Positions 51,686 through 61,303 are shown, counted from the stretch's first letter. The stretch is DNA of 64,000 nt from Chrysophaeum taylorii (GCA_029834535.1 JAQMWT010000139.1:124001-188000), one strand, 5' to 3'. Notes: generated by a model from the letters alone, not told the origin. Translations and numbers: made by a program.

Positions 51686-53311
51686 ATGAGATCAGCTTAT
51701 GCGCTGGTTCTCTTGGCGCGAATGAGCGACGCGCTCGCTTTATATCTGGCGCGCGACCGCTGCGACTTGGATCTGAGCGAAGACGTCGTCATGATGGGTC
51801 AAGGCGCCGTCCGGGGTCAGAAAGACGACATCGCCATCGAGACGACGAAAGGGCACTTGACGGCGAACGTGTCTTTTCGCCCCGAAGCACGGTACGTCGA
51901 GTATGTCGTCGAGACAGTACCTGGCAACATCGTCGCCTGCGAAGGGACTCTCGGTTGCGGAGGCGCGCGGTGCGCCGTCCGCCGGTTTAAAGGGGATCGA
52001 CGGCCGATCGCGGTTCGGCGCGGAGCGTTTCTGCGCGTCGCGTGGGCGCTACGATACGGCGTGGTCAGCATCCTCGAGACACACCTCTTGCCGCCCGTCG
52101 AGTGGCGACTCGAAGTTGGCTGTGACCGGTGAGATTATTGTAGCACCGCCGCGCGCGGAGAAACCGTTCGCAGGACTGGCTTTTTCACAGAGCTCTTGGG
52201 CCATCTCGGGGCCCTCCGCGACGCGCTTGGGTCGGACCTCTCTGTTCGCGGTCTCGACTGCAGCGACGAAGAGCTTGCGGACCTCTTCGACACCGAGGCC
52301 GCCGCACTCAAGGAGTTGACGACCGACCGGCAAACTCCCGACGCTCTCGCGATCGCTCACGGCGCGCGATGTTCGCCGGGGACCGTAGACGTCGCGCGGC
52401 TCGTGGTCGAGCGCGAATTTGCGCCAGGTCGCGACATCGGCGTCTACGAATGCGCTCTGCGCGCACAGCAGGTCTGGGCTCCGACACGCTGGGCGGCCGA
52501 CCAGTTCGTCGCGGCTGGCGCGACGTCGGTCGTCGTCGTGCCCGAAGCCGTCAACGCCGCGCTCTTCTCGCGCGAGGCCGCCAGTCGGGACGACAAAAGC
52601 ATGGCCGCCATCGACGCGCGTCTTGGCGCGAGAACTGATGCCTGGACCGTTTTATGCGTGGCAAAGTGGGAACGACGCAAAGGCCTCGACGTGCTGCTCG
52701 ACGGCCTTTTTCGGCTCGACGACGCGCGACTCGCGCTCCACTCGTATCGACCGTCCTGGGAGCGCGGAGAACGCAATCTGCAGAAGGTTGCCGAAAGCCG
52801 GCGCGCTATAGCGTGCGCTGGTCGGCCACGCTGCGCCGTCGTGCAGTGGCTCGGAGACGGCCCTCTTTCCAGAAGCGAGATGCGAGCCCTTTACTCGCGC
52901 GTTGATGCCTTCGTGCTCGCGACTCGCGGCGAGGGTTGGGGGCTTCCCATACACGAAGCGATGGCGATGGAACTTCCCGTAGTAGTCACTAACGCCTCGG
53001 GCATAGAGACGCTCGCTTCTCCGGATGCAGCGATCTTGCTGCCGTCTAATGGGGTTGACGACGATGGTTACGCCCGCGGACCAACCGCGCGCGACGTTGC
53101 GGACGCCCTCCAGTATCTTCGCACCAACCCTGCCACCGCGCACCGTCTAGGGAAACTAGCACGCGAACACGTTGTCACTTTATTTTCACCGCATGCGGTT
53201 GCCTCGATTATGCGGGCCGAGCTCCAAGCTTTTGTCCTTCGCCGAGCTACGGGTCGGCGTCCTTCGTCTCCTCCGCCCCGGTGGTCCTCCGTCGCGGACG
53301 AGCTTCGGTAG
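51686..53311 (+). CDS. GT4-family glycosyltransferase
   Basis: Exons 51686-52128 and 52174-53311, with a 45-nt intron (GTGAGA...TTCGCAG); 526 aa. A short hydrophobic start (MRSAYALVLLARMSDALALY) suggests entry to the secretory route. Residues about 20-147 form an unfamiliar N-terminal domain. The GT-B fold follows: an N-half helix pattern (VYECALRAQQVWAPTRWAAD), the hinge-region strand VLCVAKWERRKGLDVLLDGL, and the nucleotide-sugar site ATRGEGWGLPIHEAMAMELP with the E-x7-E pair typical of retaining GT4 enzymes, then VVVTNASGIETL. Donor and acceptor are not deducible. Likely ER or Golgi glycan synthesis. Confidence 0.88.
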
Positions 53312-54266
53312 TAGATAGCGTGAAATTGTCTTCTTCTTCTTCTTCTTCTTCTTCTTCTTCTTCGTCTATTGCTTGATGTGTGCGGACGTGACTCGAGGTG
53401 CATCGAACCACCAGGCCTTGCTTCCAACAAGGTCTGTCTCGTTGGACAGAACGGAGAGAGCAAAAAATCGTCGTATAGATGGCGTTTCGCAATTTCCCGT
53501 CGCCGCCACAGTTGTGATTTTTTTTGCGCGGTGCATTCGGCTCGTCGAACGGGAGATTGCCGACGATGGGATTGCTATACTGACTGAGGTCCGCAAGCTG
53601 AATAGTTGTTGTTGCCTCGCCTTGTATGAGGTCAAGGCTATATATATATCCGCAACTGTGCGCGCAACGGTCATCAGAGGCGCAGTCCGCGAGTTTCCTC
53701 CCAACTCGGCAAATCGGGCGCACGACGAGTCCTGGTTGATTGATTTCGCCGTAGCGATGGCCTCCCTCCCCAACGTTCGAAGGAAGACCTGGAGATTGAT
53801 TGATAGCCCCGAAAATTGCCGGGCGCGTTTTGTAGGCTGGCGCGCCAAAAGCAGCTTCCCTTCTGTCACCTCAAATAGCACTCATCATTCGATTCGGAAA
53901 TCACCATAATGGAGCTGCTTCGCCACCGATAATATGGACCTAGTACTTTGTCATATTGCTGATGTGCACACACAATCAGGAGGGCAGTATGCACAATGAT
54001 GTCTGTAGAAAACTATCGGCACAGGATACCAAGGGACACAGCAACGAGGCTTAATTTCATGGCGAATCGAGATTAGGCGCGATCACCGCACGGATCGGAG
54101 CAGGCGACACGCGCGCGCGTGCGAGATGGGCGGAGTCTGACACGACGGCGAATCACGGGGTGCGGGGATAGCAACTTGAAGGGCGGGGACGAAGCACACA
54201 ACAGGTCGCCAGCTTAAATCAACAAGCAAGCTAGGAGTGTCGAAGCGCACCTTCCAAAGGAAGGTA
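53312..54266. other. Intergenic region
   Basis: A (TTC)n tract lies at 53329-53363 directly after the glycosyltransferase stop. No gene is supported in the rest; overlapping open frames on both strands lack motifs. Confidence 0.5.
53329..53363. repeat. (TTC)n microsatellite
   Basis: Eleven to twelve TTC triplets, starting 17 bases after the stop codon of the glycosyltransferase gene, probably in its 3' untranslated region. Confidence 0.9.
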
Positions 54267-55563
54267 TTACTCGTCGACGAGGAACATTGCGAACGTCTTG
54301 GAAAGCGTGGGTATCCCAGGATTTGCATCGAGGATATCTTTCGGCAACTCGTCGCAGTCGTTGAGTTCGTTGATCTGGTCGAAGTCGCCAATGAAGGTGA
54401 TCTCGCCGTCCAGGTTAACAAAGACTTGGGGGTACGCGCCGCGAAGGCCGGAGATACCGAAGAGCTTGTTACGTTCTTCTTTTTTCGACATATCCATTCC
54501 GTCGAGTTCTTTGAAGGGGATTTTGCGGCCGTTGAAGGTCTGGCGGATAAAAGTCTGATGCCCCTCGATGACCGTCGAGGCGGGTACAGAGGTGAAGAGA
54601 AGGATCGCATGGGACTCGGGTGACGCTTTCTTCACTTTGGCCACTGCTGCCGTTGAGACTGTTGCTGGTGATGCGTCGACTGGAGGGCCAGGAATCGCCT
54701 CTTCAGTCCGTGCGGCTTCAGCCGCCGGCGCCTCTTCGGCAGGCGCCTTCTCCGTGGCGGCCGGTGCTTCCTCGGCCGGCGCTGCTTCGGCCGGCGCTGC
54801 TTCGGCCGGCGCTGCTTCGGTCGGCGATGCTTCGGCCGGCGCTGCTTCGGTCGGCGCTTCTTCGGCAGGCGCCTCCGTGGCAGGCGCAGCCTCGTCCACA
54901 GCTGAAGGCGGCTCCGCGTCGTCGGGCAGCAGCGCGGGTTCTTCGTCGCTTGGCTTCTTACCTCGAGGGGTTACGTGGTTGATGTCGTGACCCGAGGCCT
55001 CCGCCGCCGAGAGGGCGAGGCGTCCGCGCGCGAAGTGGTTGTCGAAGTCGTAATAGCTGGGCCGGGCGCCAACGGACGAGAGTTTGCGAATTATTTCGTC
55101 CTCGGAGAGGTCCTTGAGTTCTTCAATCTGAAACTGACAGTGCGATGAGGGTAGCGCCTCCTGCACGAGGCCGCGGTCGCTCGAGGCGCGCGCCTTGGAC
55201 ATGACCGGCGCGCCGGGCGCGTTGTACTGGAACATGACGTGCTTGACACGATACCCGGATGCCTCGCCCCCGTCGGGCGAGATGTGCTGCGTCGTCGCGC
55301 CGCCCTCGTCGACCGCAGTCACGCGGAATCCCCCGAAGATGACCTCCGTCGCATCGGCGACACTCGCGAGACACTCTGTCCGCCCGCCGATGCCCGTCTC
55401 CTTGAGGACCAAGTGAGACTTGTTCTCATAGTGCGCCGTGAGCCAGAACACCTCCGTCGTATCGTCGAGTAGCTTGAGCCACGCCTGCGACAAGGACTCG
55501 GGGATTTATGGATGCTGGACATCCTACTTGTTTGAGCTCGTCGGATACCGTCGTGGGTATCAT
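54267..55563 (-). CDS. ADF-H (coactosin-like) / SH3BGR-type thioredoxin-fold fusion protein
   Basis: Exon 2 is 55484-54267. A five-codon first exon (55563-55549, MIPTT) with a 64-nt intron (GTATCC...TCGCAG) is the best start, because the long frame has no usable ATG of its own; 410 aa. Residues about 1-145 resemble an actin-depolymerising-factor homology domain of coactosin/drebrin type (AWLKLLDDTTEVFWLTAHYE, FGGFRVTAVDE, LSEDEIIRKLSSVGA). Residues about 190-285 are a Pro/Ala/Glu repeat (units like PAEAAPTEA). Residues about 305-395 resemble SH3BGR/SH3BGRL proteins, glutaredoxin-like folds lacking the CXXC (IRQTFNGRKIPFKELDGMDM, GISGLRGAYPQVFVNLDGEI). Likely an actin-binding regulator in the cytoplasm. 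The start exon is inferred. Confidence 0.8.
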
Positions 55564-55666
55564 CGGTCGGTCAAGCACTACACACTCGGAGCCACAAAAT
55601 AAATTATCACAAAAATGGTGCCACCGGAGACTTACCCCCTTGGAGGAACTTGGTTACATTGTTGTA
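55564..55666. promoter_or_regulatory. Divergent promoter, ADF-H fusion / LAMTOR5-like gene
   Basis: About 103 bp between opposing start codons if both starts are right, nearly the same spacing as the HECT gene pair. No TATA box is evident. Confidence 0.45.
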
Positions 55667-55888
55667 ATGGATGAGACGCCAAAGACAGTGACGGTCGACG
55701 CCAGGGGCCTTTGCGTCCAGCCGGCCGACGTCGACTGCAATCCGGGCTTCTTCACCTCGGTCATCTCGCGCGCGAAAAGTATGGCCCCCGCTGCGGCGGC
55801 GCCGGTCGTGATCATCCAAGCCGATAGCTTACGCTGCGTCGTCCGCCCTCACGAGGATGGCGCGATCGCCCAAGTCTGGCAACGATAA
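55667..55888 (+). CDS. LAMTOR5/HBXIP-like roadblock-fold protein
   Basis: ATG at 55667 gives only 73 aa: KTVTVDARGLCVQPADV, then FFTSVISRAKSMAP, then APVVIIQADSLRCVVRPHED and GAIAQVWQR. This follows the LAMTOR5 pattern (D--GL-L, helix with I--LA--A, PVV-LES-N--I-I--HDG), but the usual N-terminal helix is missing. The open frame continues upstream (LEELGYIVV) without an ATG, so a first exon may have been missed. LAMTOR5 is a Ragulator subunit that anchors Rag GTPases and mTORC1 on lysosomes or vacuoles. Assignment rests on a short sequence and is tentative. Confidence 0.6.
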   Translation: MDETPKTVTVDARGLCVQPADVDCNPGFFTSVISRAKSMAPAAAAPVVIIQADSLRCVVRPHEDGAIAQVWQR

Positions 55889-55986
55889 CCCGTTCTTCGA
55901 CCCCCATCGCTTTTTGTCGTTCGTTCGTTCGTATGTATGTGTATTAGTAAATGACGACGACGTCGTACTCTAAGAGAACATCCATC

Positions 55987-56889
55987 TCAAGGATCATCGC
56001 GGCCTTCTCCCCTCGAAGGTGGATGATTGGCGATGTCATAGAGAAGCCTCGTACGCGGGTCGATGAGGCAGCTATAGGCTTCGTTGATGCGCATCATGAG
56101 GGCCGTGGCTTGAGGTAGTTTTGAACGATCGGGGTGATACCTGAGGGCGAGGGCGAAGAAGGCTTTCTTGAGCTCCGCCGCCGTGGCGCGTGGTTGCACT
56201 CCGAGGACGGCGTAGTGCGAGGGCCTCGGCGGCGGCGGCGGCGACTGGGGAGGTTCGCGGGACGGAGGAAGGCCGCGAAATTCTTCTGATCGCGCGGGAC
56301 CGCGACGCGGGGGGTCGTCGCCAGACGCCGCGTTACGGGCGTTGCACGAGGCGGCGCGCGCGCCCTCGTCGCGGGTCGCGGTGCGCAGCTTGTCTTCGGC
56401 TTGACGCGCGAAGACGGCGGCACGTTTGCGCGCTACGTCGAGATAGCTTCGGGCGCGCGCGGCGGCGGCGGCGGCGGCGCGCATGCCGGCGGCGGCGGCG
56501 GCCCGGTCGGCGATGTCCGTGCTGCGCGAGGAGCCGTGACGCAGCGCGGCGCGCGGCGTCGAGGACGGGGGCGTCGCGAACGGCTCGGGCGCCTGCGGCT
56601 CGTCCAAGGCCGCGAGCTCTTCGAGAAGGTCCTGCTGCCAGCGGGCACGATGTTCGCGGCGGCGCCGTCGGACTCGAGCCGCCGCGGCTGCGCGAGCGGA
56701 CTCAACGTCCACCAGCCTTCTTGAGGGGGGCGGCCCTACGTCGGGCTTTCTTTGTGGGGGTCGGCTCTCCTGAGGCCGGAGCCGCCGTTGAGACGGCGGT
56801 AGTGACGAACCCCAGAGGAAGCGCTTCTGGGGTGGTGGCATGGGCGGCACGCGCGGCATCGGCGTGGTAATAGAGACAGGCGGTCCCAT
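55987..56889 (-). CDS. J-domain (DnaJ-like) co-chaperone with C-terminal J domain
   Basis: ATG at 56889 (MGPPVSITTPMPRVPP) gives 300 aa. The first ~65 residues are Pro/Arg-rich. Residues about 70-190 are an Arg/Ala-rich helix (RAAAAARVRRRRREHRARWQ). The J domain is at the C-terminal end (about 231-292): HYAVLGVQPRATAAELKKAF, LALRYHPDRSKLPQAT with the HPD motif that stimulates Hsp70 ATPase, and NEAYSCLIDPRTRLLYD. No zinc-finger or substrate-binding DnaJ domains are present, so this is a class C J protein that recruits Hsp70 to an unknown site. It is divergently paired with the Zn2Cys6-HMA gene; a TATAATAATATA stretch (56910-56921) lies in the gap. Confidence 0.88.
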   Translation of the reverse strand: MGPPVSITTPMPRVPPMPPPQKRFLWGSSLPPSQRRLRPQESRPPQRKPDVGPPPSRRLVDVESARAAAAARVRRRRREHRARWQQDLLEELAALDEPQAPEPFATPPSSTPRAALRHGSSRSTDIADRAAAAAGMRAAAAAAARARSYLDVARKRAAVFARQAEDKLRTATRDEGARAASCNARNAASGDDPPRRGPARSEEFRGLPPSREPPQSPPPPPRPSHYAVLGVQPRATAAELKKAFFALALRYHPDRSKLPQATALMMRINEAYSCLIDPRTRLLYDIANHPPSRGEGRDDP

Positions 56890-57075
56890 GTTGTGGTGGG
56901 GCGTTGGCCATATAATAATATACTTGTTCAAAATGGCACCATGACTTCAGCGTATCTTGTCAGAGATGATCGATCGAATCGATCGATCCCAACAATAAGG
57001 GCTGAGGATGGAGGAGGGTATGTGACGGCCGGCGCACTTGTGGCTGGAGGTTGGAAGGAAGTTCAATCCTTCGCG
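56890..57075. promoter_or_regulatory. Divergent promoter with TATAATAATATA and a palindrome
   Basis: This lies between the J-domain gene and the Zn2Cys6-HMA gene. It contains TATAATAATATA at 56910-56921 and, near 56967-56987, the palindrome GATCGATCGA-A-TCGATCGATC with 10-bp arms. If the plus-strand gene started at 56941 instead of 57076, the palindrome would be coding, but its codons look unlike the rest of the gene. Confidence 0.5.
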
Positions 57076-58201
57076 ATGCGGCAGCGCAAGTGCTGCGACG
57101 AGTGCAGTCGGCGTCGGAAGAAGGTGTCGGAGTGCAAGCCGCGAGGCCCCGGGCGCAAGTGCTGGTCGTGTGCCAAGTGGGTGCGGGAGTGCAGCTTCGT
57201 CAAGTCGTACCCGCCCGCGTTGCTCGGTTTGAAGATCGAGCTGTCGCGCGAGGAGAAGCGACACCAGCGCACGGCCGAGCTCCGGGCGATCGCGATCGAC
57301 AGGGGGATCGTGCACTCCGGGGACCAGGTCGTGCCAAACCAACCGGAAAGCAAGCCGCCTTTCGAGCTCGCGGCGGCGGCGGCCAAAGCCGCGGCGACGG
57401 CGCTCCGGGGCCACTCCTCGGAGCAATTTATGGCCGAGTCTGAGGCGGCCGCGGCGAGCATGGCCCCCAAGGACGCCGCGCAGGTCGCGCTCATGGCGTG
57501 GGCGGCCGCCTCGGCTCCGGCGAAGGGCGCGGCGCGGGCGGGCGACAGAAAGCGAGTCAAGCGCGAGGCCGGGCCCCTCGACCTCCTCGCCGACACGGCG
57601 CGGCAAGAAGGCGCCAAGTCGATCGTGCTTCGCGTTCCTGGAATGATGTGCCTGGGCTCGTGCGGCGCGACGATCAATCGCGCGCTCGAACGCGCGCTCC
57701 CGGAAACTTACGTCGCCGGTGCGTCTGGCGCGCGCCGACCCAACGAGGCGCAGGTATCGACGTGCCCCGACGACTCGTCCACTGCCACACGCCGTGCGCG
57801 CCGAACGATATCATCGACATCCTGCTCGCCATTGGCTTCGAATCGTCCGTGGTCTCCGTCTCCAAACAAAGTGGGTTTCGATTGATTTACGACGTGCCCT
57901 CTCACTTCGCGCAGGCGCCCCCCTCGCCGCCGGCTCGCTCCGAGAGACGGCCCCGCCGAACCAGGTCAACGACGACGAGTGGGACATCGCCGACGCCCTC
58001 GGACTCGTCTCCAACACGTGCGACAGACGAAGCGGCGGCGAGTGCAGCTGCGGACCGAGCTGTATGTGCCACTTTTGCCCCCAGCACCACCCCGATCGAT
58101 CCAACGCGCTCCGCTCCGCCAGCGTTCCGGCACATCCTGCCACGTCCTCTTCGGAAGATTCCGTTGCGACTTCCCCCCCTGCCGATCAACCTCCTCCGTG
58201 A
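57076..58201 (+). CDS. Putative metal-sensing transcription factor: Zn2Cys6 + HMA + copper-type Cys cluster
   Basis: Exons 57076-57718, 57754-57870 and 57915-58201, with introns of 35 and 44 nt, all phases consistent; 348 aa. Residues 7-39 form a fungal-like Zn2Cys6 cluster (C7-x2-C10-x9-C20-x8-C29-x2-C32-x6-C39) with a basic RRRKK segment. An Ala-rich linker follows. Residues about 181-253 form a heavy-metal-associated domain split by intron 1: SIVLRVPGMMCLGSCGATIN with C192 and C196, then DIIDILLAIGFESSVVSV. Residues 297-311 (ECSCGPSCMCHFCPQHH) give CXC-X3-CXC-X2-C-X2-H, the spacing of the copper-sensing motif in fungal Mac1/Cuf1-type regulators. Inferred role: metal (probably copper) responsive DNA-binding regulator. 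An alternative ATG at 56941 would add 45 residues. Confidence 0.8.
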
Positions 58202-59028
58202 CGCCGGCGACGGCTTGGGTGAAACGCGCGCTCTCCTGTGCTATTCTTTTTCGTGTTGCGGACAAGTGTCTCCGTCCTCATCCGACCGTCATCTTCCATC
58301 AAGGCGACAAGACAAACGCGCCAGAACGAACAAACAAAAAACAACAAATCCGAACAACCCCAATGGCCAGCCGGTCGGTCGGTCGGTCGGTCTGCTGCTG
58401 CTGCTTCGAACCCCGAGCCGGCCAGTCTTCACTTATGATGATAACGTGGGGACGCGGCCTCGCTGGGGCATGTACGGTAGTCTAGGGCTATCTAATGCGG
58501 CGGGTGAGGTTGGCGCTGTTGCCCACACCACCTTGGTCTTTTGAGGATCAAAGGGGGTGCTTGTTGTTGTTGTTGTCTCGTAGCCTCCCTCATCTTCTTC
58601 GCGAGCGCATCTCGATCATATCCGACCTTCTTGCGCCCGCACGCAACTATAAAACAACAACGATCACGCAGCGCTAGCGCTAGCGCTAGCGCAAGCCCGC
58701 CCGTGGAGAGTGGTGTTTCAATCTCTTTCTGGCAGCATCGTTCAATTGGGGTTTTAGGGTTACATCCGGGGTGCTTGGGGCAGGCATGTGGCGAGGCTAC
58801 CTCGGGAGGAGGCTCGGAGTCTGTCTTTGTGCTCGGAAAGGCAACAACAGCACACCTTGGTGGCTCGCAAGCGCATCGATCAAGTGCCGACGGACGCGCG
58901 ACGAAATTATCGCGCGTGCCTCGGACAGAGCACAACGCACCGCGTCATTTCGGTGGCCATCGGCGAACACGCCGCAGTGGGGACGGGACTTGTAGCGGCT
59001 CATCCGGGCACGAGCTGGCATCGAAGGA

Positions 59029-59067
<39 letters not shown>
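59029..59067. repeat. (ATG)n microsatellite
   Basis: Thirteen uninterrupted ATG/GAT triplets. Confidence 0.9.
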
Positions 59068-59464
59068 CCGTATTGGCAGGACGCAACGAGGATAGAAAAG
59101 ACAATGGCGCAGAATGGCAAAGGCACAAAGGAGGGGGGGGGGAGATGGTGACTAGACGTTGTCTCGAGATTTTTTTCTTTGAATGAATGAATGAAGGATG
59201 ACTTGAGGAGGGAGGAGGATGATGATGCGAGTAAAAATAAAGAAACAGCTAACGAAGACATCTAGGGCCTGATCTATGCTGCTGCGGCGGCACGAGCTTT
59301 CGGTCTACTGCTGTCTCTGCTACTCGGATAGCGTGCGCGCTCTCCGAGCAGGGGCGCGAAAATATTCAAGTCCGTCGCGGCCTGGCTAGTAATCATCGAC
59401 AGGTCGTGCGTTCTAAAACAAACGTGGCTGAAATATCGGTCAACAACTCGAGGTGCTATGCTGC

Positions 59465-59523
59465 GATCTCTCTCTCTCTGGAAGGATTGGATGGTGATCT
59501 CTCTCTCTCTGGAAGGATTGGAT
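59465..59523. repeat. 28-bp direct duplication in the 3' end of the RRM gene
   Basis: GATCTCTCTCTCTCTGGAAG plus GATTGGAT occurs at 59465-59492 and identically at 59496-59523, immediately beyond the stop codon of the minus-strand RRM gene, so probably in its 3' untranslated region. On the transcript it reads as purine-rich GAGAGAGA. Confidence 0.85.
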
Positions 59524-59525
59524 TG

Positions 59526-61172
59526 CTAGCCGTTGTACCCTCGATAGCCACGATCCCGATTTCTGGACGAGCCACCCTGGCCGCGATAGCTGCCGGCGAA
59601 ATTATCTTGAGGCGGCGGCGGCGGCGGCGGGTAGCCGTATTGCTGCTGAGGCCCGCCGGCCATGTTGCGTTGCTGCTGGTAGGCGGCGTAGGCGTCGCCC
59701 ATCGCGGCGCCCTGCGCGCCGCGGCCCGACGCGTCGTAGCCGCGCTGCTGCTGCGACGCGTAGTGCTGCTGTTGGTCGATCGGATCAACCTGCGGCTGTT
59801 GTTGCTGTTGGCCGTAGTGCTGCGCGTAGCCGTGGTGGTAGGGGTCGTGGGGGTGCGGCTGGTAGTGCGACGGTCCGCCAGGGAGCGGCGCGTACGCGGG
59901 GTGGTGATGCTGCTGCGGCGGCATCTGCATTCCCCCTCTCGCGTCGTGGTAGACAGCGTCCGGGCGCTGGTGCATGTTCGAGTCCATGCCGTACGCCGAG
60001 CCGCCTTGGGCGCCGTAGGCGTGATGGTGCTGCTGCATGGGGTGGTGGTCACCGACGTACTGTTGCTGCGGCGGGGGCTGCTGGTAGTTCTGGTAGTCGG
60101 CGTGGGGATGGTGGTGGTGCTGCGCGGCAACGGCGGCGTGTTGCGCGTTCATCACCTCCTTGGGTTCGGCGCTCTTGACCTCGACGAACTTGCCTTGGAG
60201 TTCGTGCTGCTGCGAAAGCACGGCGCGCGCGCTCTCGAGGTCGGCGAACGTCACGAAGCCGAAGCCGCGACTTCTGAGCGTGTTGCGGTCGTACATGACG
60301 ACCGCGTCGACGACGGCCCCAAAGCGCTCGAAGTACTGGCGGAACTCGGCCTCGGTCACCGTCGGGGGAATGCCGCCCACGAACAGTTTGCGCGTCGCGG
60401 CGCCCGCGCCGTTCCCGTACATCCCGCCGCCGTGGCCGGCGGCACCGGCGCCACCGCGGTGGTAGGGCGGCCCGGGGTCGTGGGCTTGGTAGTGGAGATG
60501 GCCGGGCTGCTGCGGCTGCGGCTGCTGCTGCTGCTGCTGCCCCCCCCCCGCGGGACCGTAGGCCGACATGCCGCCGCGCTGGCCGCCGCGATCGAGGGCC
60601 GGCGGCGCTCGGTCCCTCGGCACGGCGCGCTTGATGTCGATGCGGCGGCCGTCGAGGTGGTGCTCGCGCGCCAACACGGTCTCGACCGAGTCGGCGCTGC
60701 TGTACGTAATGAAGCCGAAGCCGCGGGAAATGCCCGTGACTTTGTTGCGCATCACGGCGACGTCGATGAGCTCTCCAAAGCTCGAGAAGTACGCGTGGAG
60801 CTGGTTCTCGTCGGTTTGCCAGCTGATGCCTCCGAGGAAGAGCTTGCCGACCTGTTCGATGTCCGCCGTCGCGTTGGCGCCGACGGTCCCCGTCGTCGTC
60901 GCGTAGGGCGCCGCGTAGGGCGCCGGCGCCCCCGGCGGAGGAGGCGTGCCGTATCCCTGCGGCGGACCCGGCGACCAGCCCGCCGCACCCGGATCGGCAC
61001 CCCGCGGGTGCCTAGTCGACGGCGGCTGGTCCGCGACCCCGTCGTCCCCCGCCTCGTGCGGCGCCTCCTCGACCACGACGCTCGTCGTCGACGTGATGAG
61101 GGGCTCGAGGCCCACTTCGTTGAAGTCGCCGTCGACCTCGGTCTCTTCGTAGACGCCAAGGCCCAGATCCAT
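59526..61172 (-). CDS. Two-RRM hnRNP A/B- or Musashi-like RNA-binding protein
   Basis: ATG at 61172 (MDLGLGVYEETEVDGDFNEV) gives 548 aa in one exon. RRM1 spans about residues 109-182 with RNP2 KLFLGG and RNP1 RGFGFITY; RRM2 spans about 261-335 with KLFVGG and RGFGFVTF. The layout of two close RRMs followed by a low-complexity tail matches hnRNP A/B, DAZAP1 and Musashi proteins. The ~210-residue tail is rich in Gln, His, Tyr, Pro and Gly and ends in an RGG/RGY-like stretch (YRGQGGSSRNRDRGYRGYNG), typical of proteins that form RNP condensates. Likely roles are mRNA splicing, transport or translation control. It shares a 131-bp divergent promoter with the GRIP gene. Confidence 0.92.
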   Translation of the reverse strand: MDLGLGVYEETEVDGDFNEVGLEPLITSTTSVVVEEAPHEAGDDGVADQPPSTRHPRGADPGAAGWSPGPPQGYGTPPPPGAPAPYAAPYATTTGTVGANATADIEQVGKLFLGGISWQTDENQLHAYFSSFGELIDVAVMRNKVTGISRGFGFITYSSADSVETVLAREHHLDGRRIDIKRAVPRDRAPPALDRGGQRGGMSAYGPAGGGQQQQQQPQPQQPGHLHYQAHDPGPPYHRGGAGAAGHGGGMYGNGAGAATRKLFVGGIPPTVTEAEFRQYFERFGAVVDAVVMYDRNTLRSRGFGFVTFADLESARAVLSQQHELQGKFVEVKSAEPKEVMNAQHAAVAAQHHHHPHADYQNYQQPPPQQQYVGDHHPMQQHHHAYGAQGGSAYGMDSNMHQRPDAVYHDARGGMQMPPQQHHHPAYAPLPGGPSHYQPHPHDPYHHGYAQHYGQQQQQPQVDPIDQQQHYASQQQRGYDASGRGAQGAAMGDAYAAYQQQRNMAGGPQQQYGYPPPPPPPQDNFAGSYRGQGGSSRNRDRGYRGYNG

Positions 61173-61303
61173 CACACCTCTCGTCAAGGACCACGCCAAG
61201 CCCGACGACGCCCTTGTATGTACACAGGCGATAGGGGTTAGCGCAATAATACAAAAAAGTCATCACACCACACACACACGAGTCGTCGTCGTCGTCGCCG
61301 CGC
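61173..61303. promoter_or_regulatory. Divergent promoter, RRM gene / GRIP gene
   Basis: 131 bp between opposed ATG codons. It contains a GCGCAATAATACAAAAAAG stretch and CACACACAC; no canonical TATA box is seen. Confidence 0.5.

Larger units (their letters stand above)
58202..59525. other. Intergenic region, no firm gene
   Basis: It contains GCGCTAGCGCTAGCGC repeats (58671-58694), an (ATG)n tract (59029-59067) and a duplicated sequence at 59465-59523. A 69-codon plus-strand frame from an ATG near 58786 (MWRGYLGRRLGVCLCARKGN) and a minus-strand frame at 58492-58935 overlap; neither has a recognisable motif, and I cannot choose between them. Confidence 0.45.

Noticed and set aside
56941-57075. 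N-terminal extension of the Zn2Cys6-HMA protein
   Set aside because: An in-frame ATG exists at 56941, but the stretch holds the GATCGATC palindrome and lacks the GC-rich codon bias of the rest; kept only as an alternative start.
59406-61241. 611-codon plus-strand open frame opposite the RRM gene
   Set aside because: Leu/Val/Arg-rich antisense of Gln/His-rich codons; the minus strand has two clear RRMs.
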